Assembly: GCA_022712815.1 (NCBI GenBank)
Contig: JAFLJW010000297.1
Span: 1 to 6,727, forward strand
Source: Pseudodesulfovibrio sp.
GTDB lineage: Bacteria; Desulfobacterota; Desulfovibrionia; Desulfovibrionales; Desulfovibrionaceae
Direction: 5' to 3'
Length of the DNA stretch: 6,727 nucleotides
Under the pieces are notes generated by a model, which saw nothing but the letters and a program-made list of their open reading frames with translations, made no database searches and had not been told where the DNA came from. The position numbers and the translations under genes are program-made. Numbering within the stretch: the stretch's first letter is position 1; each line of letters opens with the position of its first letter. This document shows, in pieces, positions 6,701-6,727 of the stretch.

Positions 6701-6727
6701 TGACAACATATTTTTGCATGCGCCACG
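6700..6727 (+). CDS. Start of a probable histidine phosphatase family gene (partial)
   Basis: Only nine codons and one base are visible, reading MTTYFCMRH with GTG as start. The start shares its G with the glycosyltransferase stop (TAGTG) and has GGAGG eight bases upstream. A short first strand ending in R-H is the hallmark N-terminus of the histidine phosphatase (phosphoglycerate mutase-like) superfamily, where the RHG or RHA histidine is the phosphorylated catalytic residue. The next base is G, which permits Gly or Ala. If correct, the one-base overlap implies co-translation with the glycosyltransferase and perhaps a shared role in sugar-phosphate metabolism. The start is well supported; the family call rests on very few residues. 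Confidence 0.55.

Overview
The window holds four genes, all on the + strand, plus the first codons of a fifth. The GyrA sequence, a gyrase gene followed closely by a TPR lipoprotein gene, and a sensor kinase with an ABC-type substrate-binding-like periplasmic domain all point to a sulfate-reducing deltaproteobacterium of the Desulfovibrio/Pseudodesulfovibrio type. This placement rests on recalled family resemblance, not a search. The genes have normal Gram-negative features: a lipobox, membrane-spanning sensor segments, an intrinsic terminator and purine-rich ribosome binding sites.

Layout. Bases 22-2469 encode DNA gyrase subunit A, complete apart from its upstream context; its partner gyrB would be expected just outside the left edge. 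Seven bases later (2477-3301) comes a 274-residue lipoprotein with several TPR-like helical repeats and a proline-rich tail, probably co-transcribed with gyrA. A perfect 11-bp hairpin followed by a short T-run sits inside its signal-peptide coding region (2506-2540) and could set how much gyrase transcript continues into it. A strong, symmetrical intrinsic terminator (3310-3343) closes the unit.

After a spacer of about 120 bases with a misplaced consensus ribosome binding site, a 669-residue membrane sensor histidine kinase is encoded at 3461-5470. No response regulator lies beside it in this window. A 114-base gap without an evident terminator separates it from a GT-B family 4-type glycosyltransferase (5585-6700). 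The last base of the glycosyltransferase stop codon is the first base of a GTG-initiated frame with a good ribosome binding site. Its visible residues (MTTYFCMRH) match the start of the histidine phosphatase superfamily, so a translationally coupled glycosyltransferase-phosphatase pair is likely.

Functionally this is a mostly ordinary chromosomal stretch: a housekeeping gyrase unit, an orphan sensor kinase and the start of a sugar-modification unit. I see no mobile elements, CRISPR arrays, tRNA or rRNA genes, and no evidence for a large undescribed system. The most notable signals are the hairpin inside the lipoprotein gene, the three-unit 11-base repeat that encodes a CxxC motif in the kinase sensor domain, the orphan ribosome binding site before the kinase, and a short reverse-strand frame with a good ribosome binding site at the kinase 3' end.
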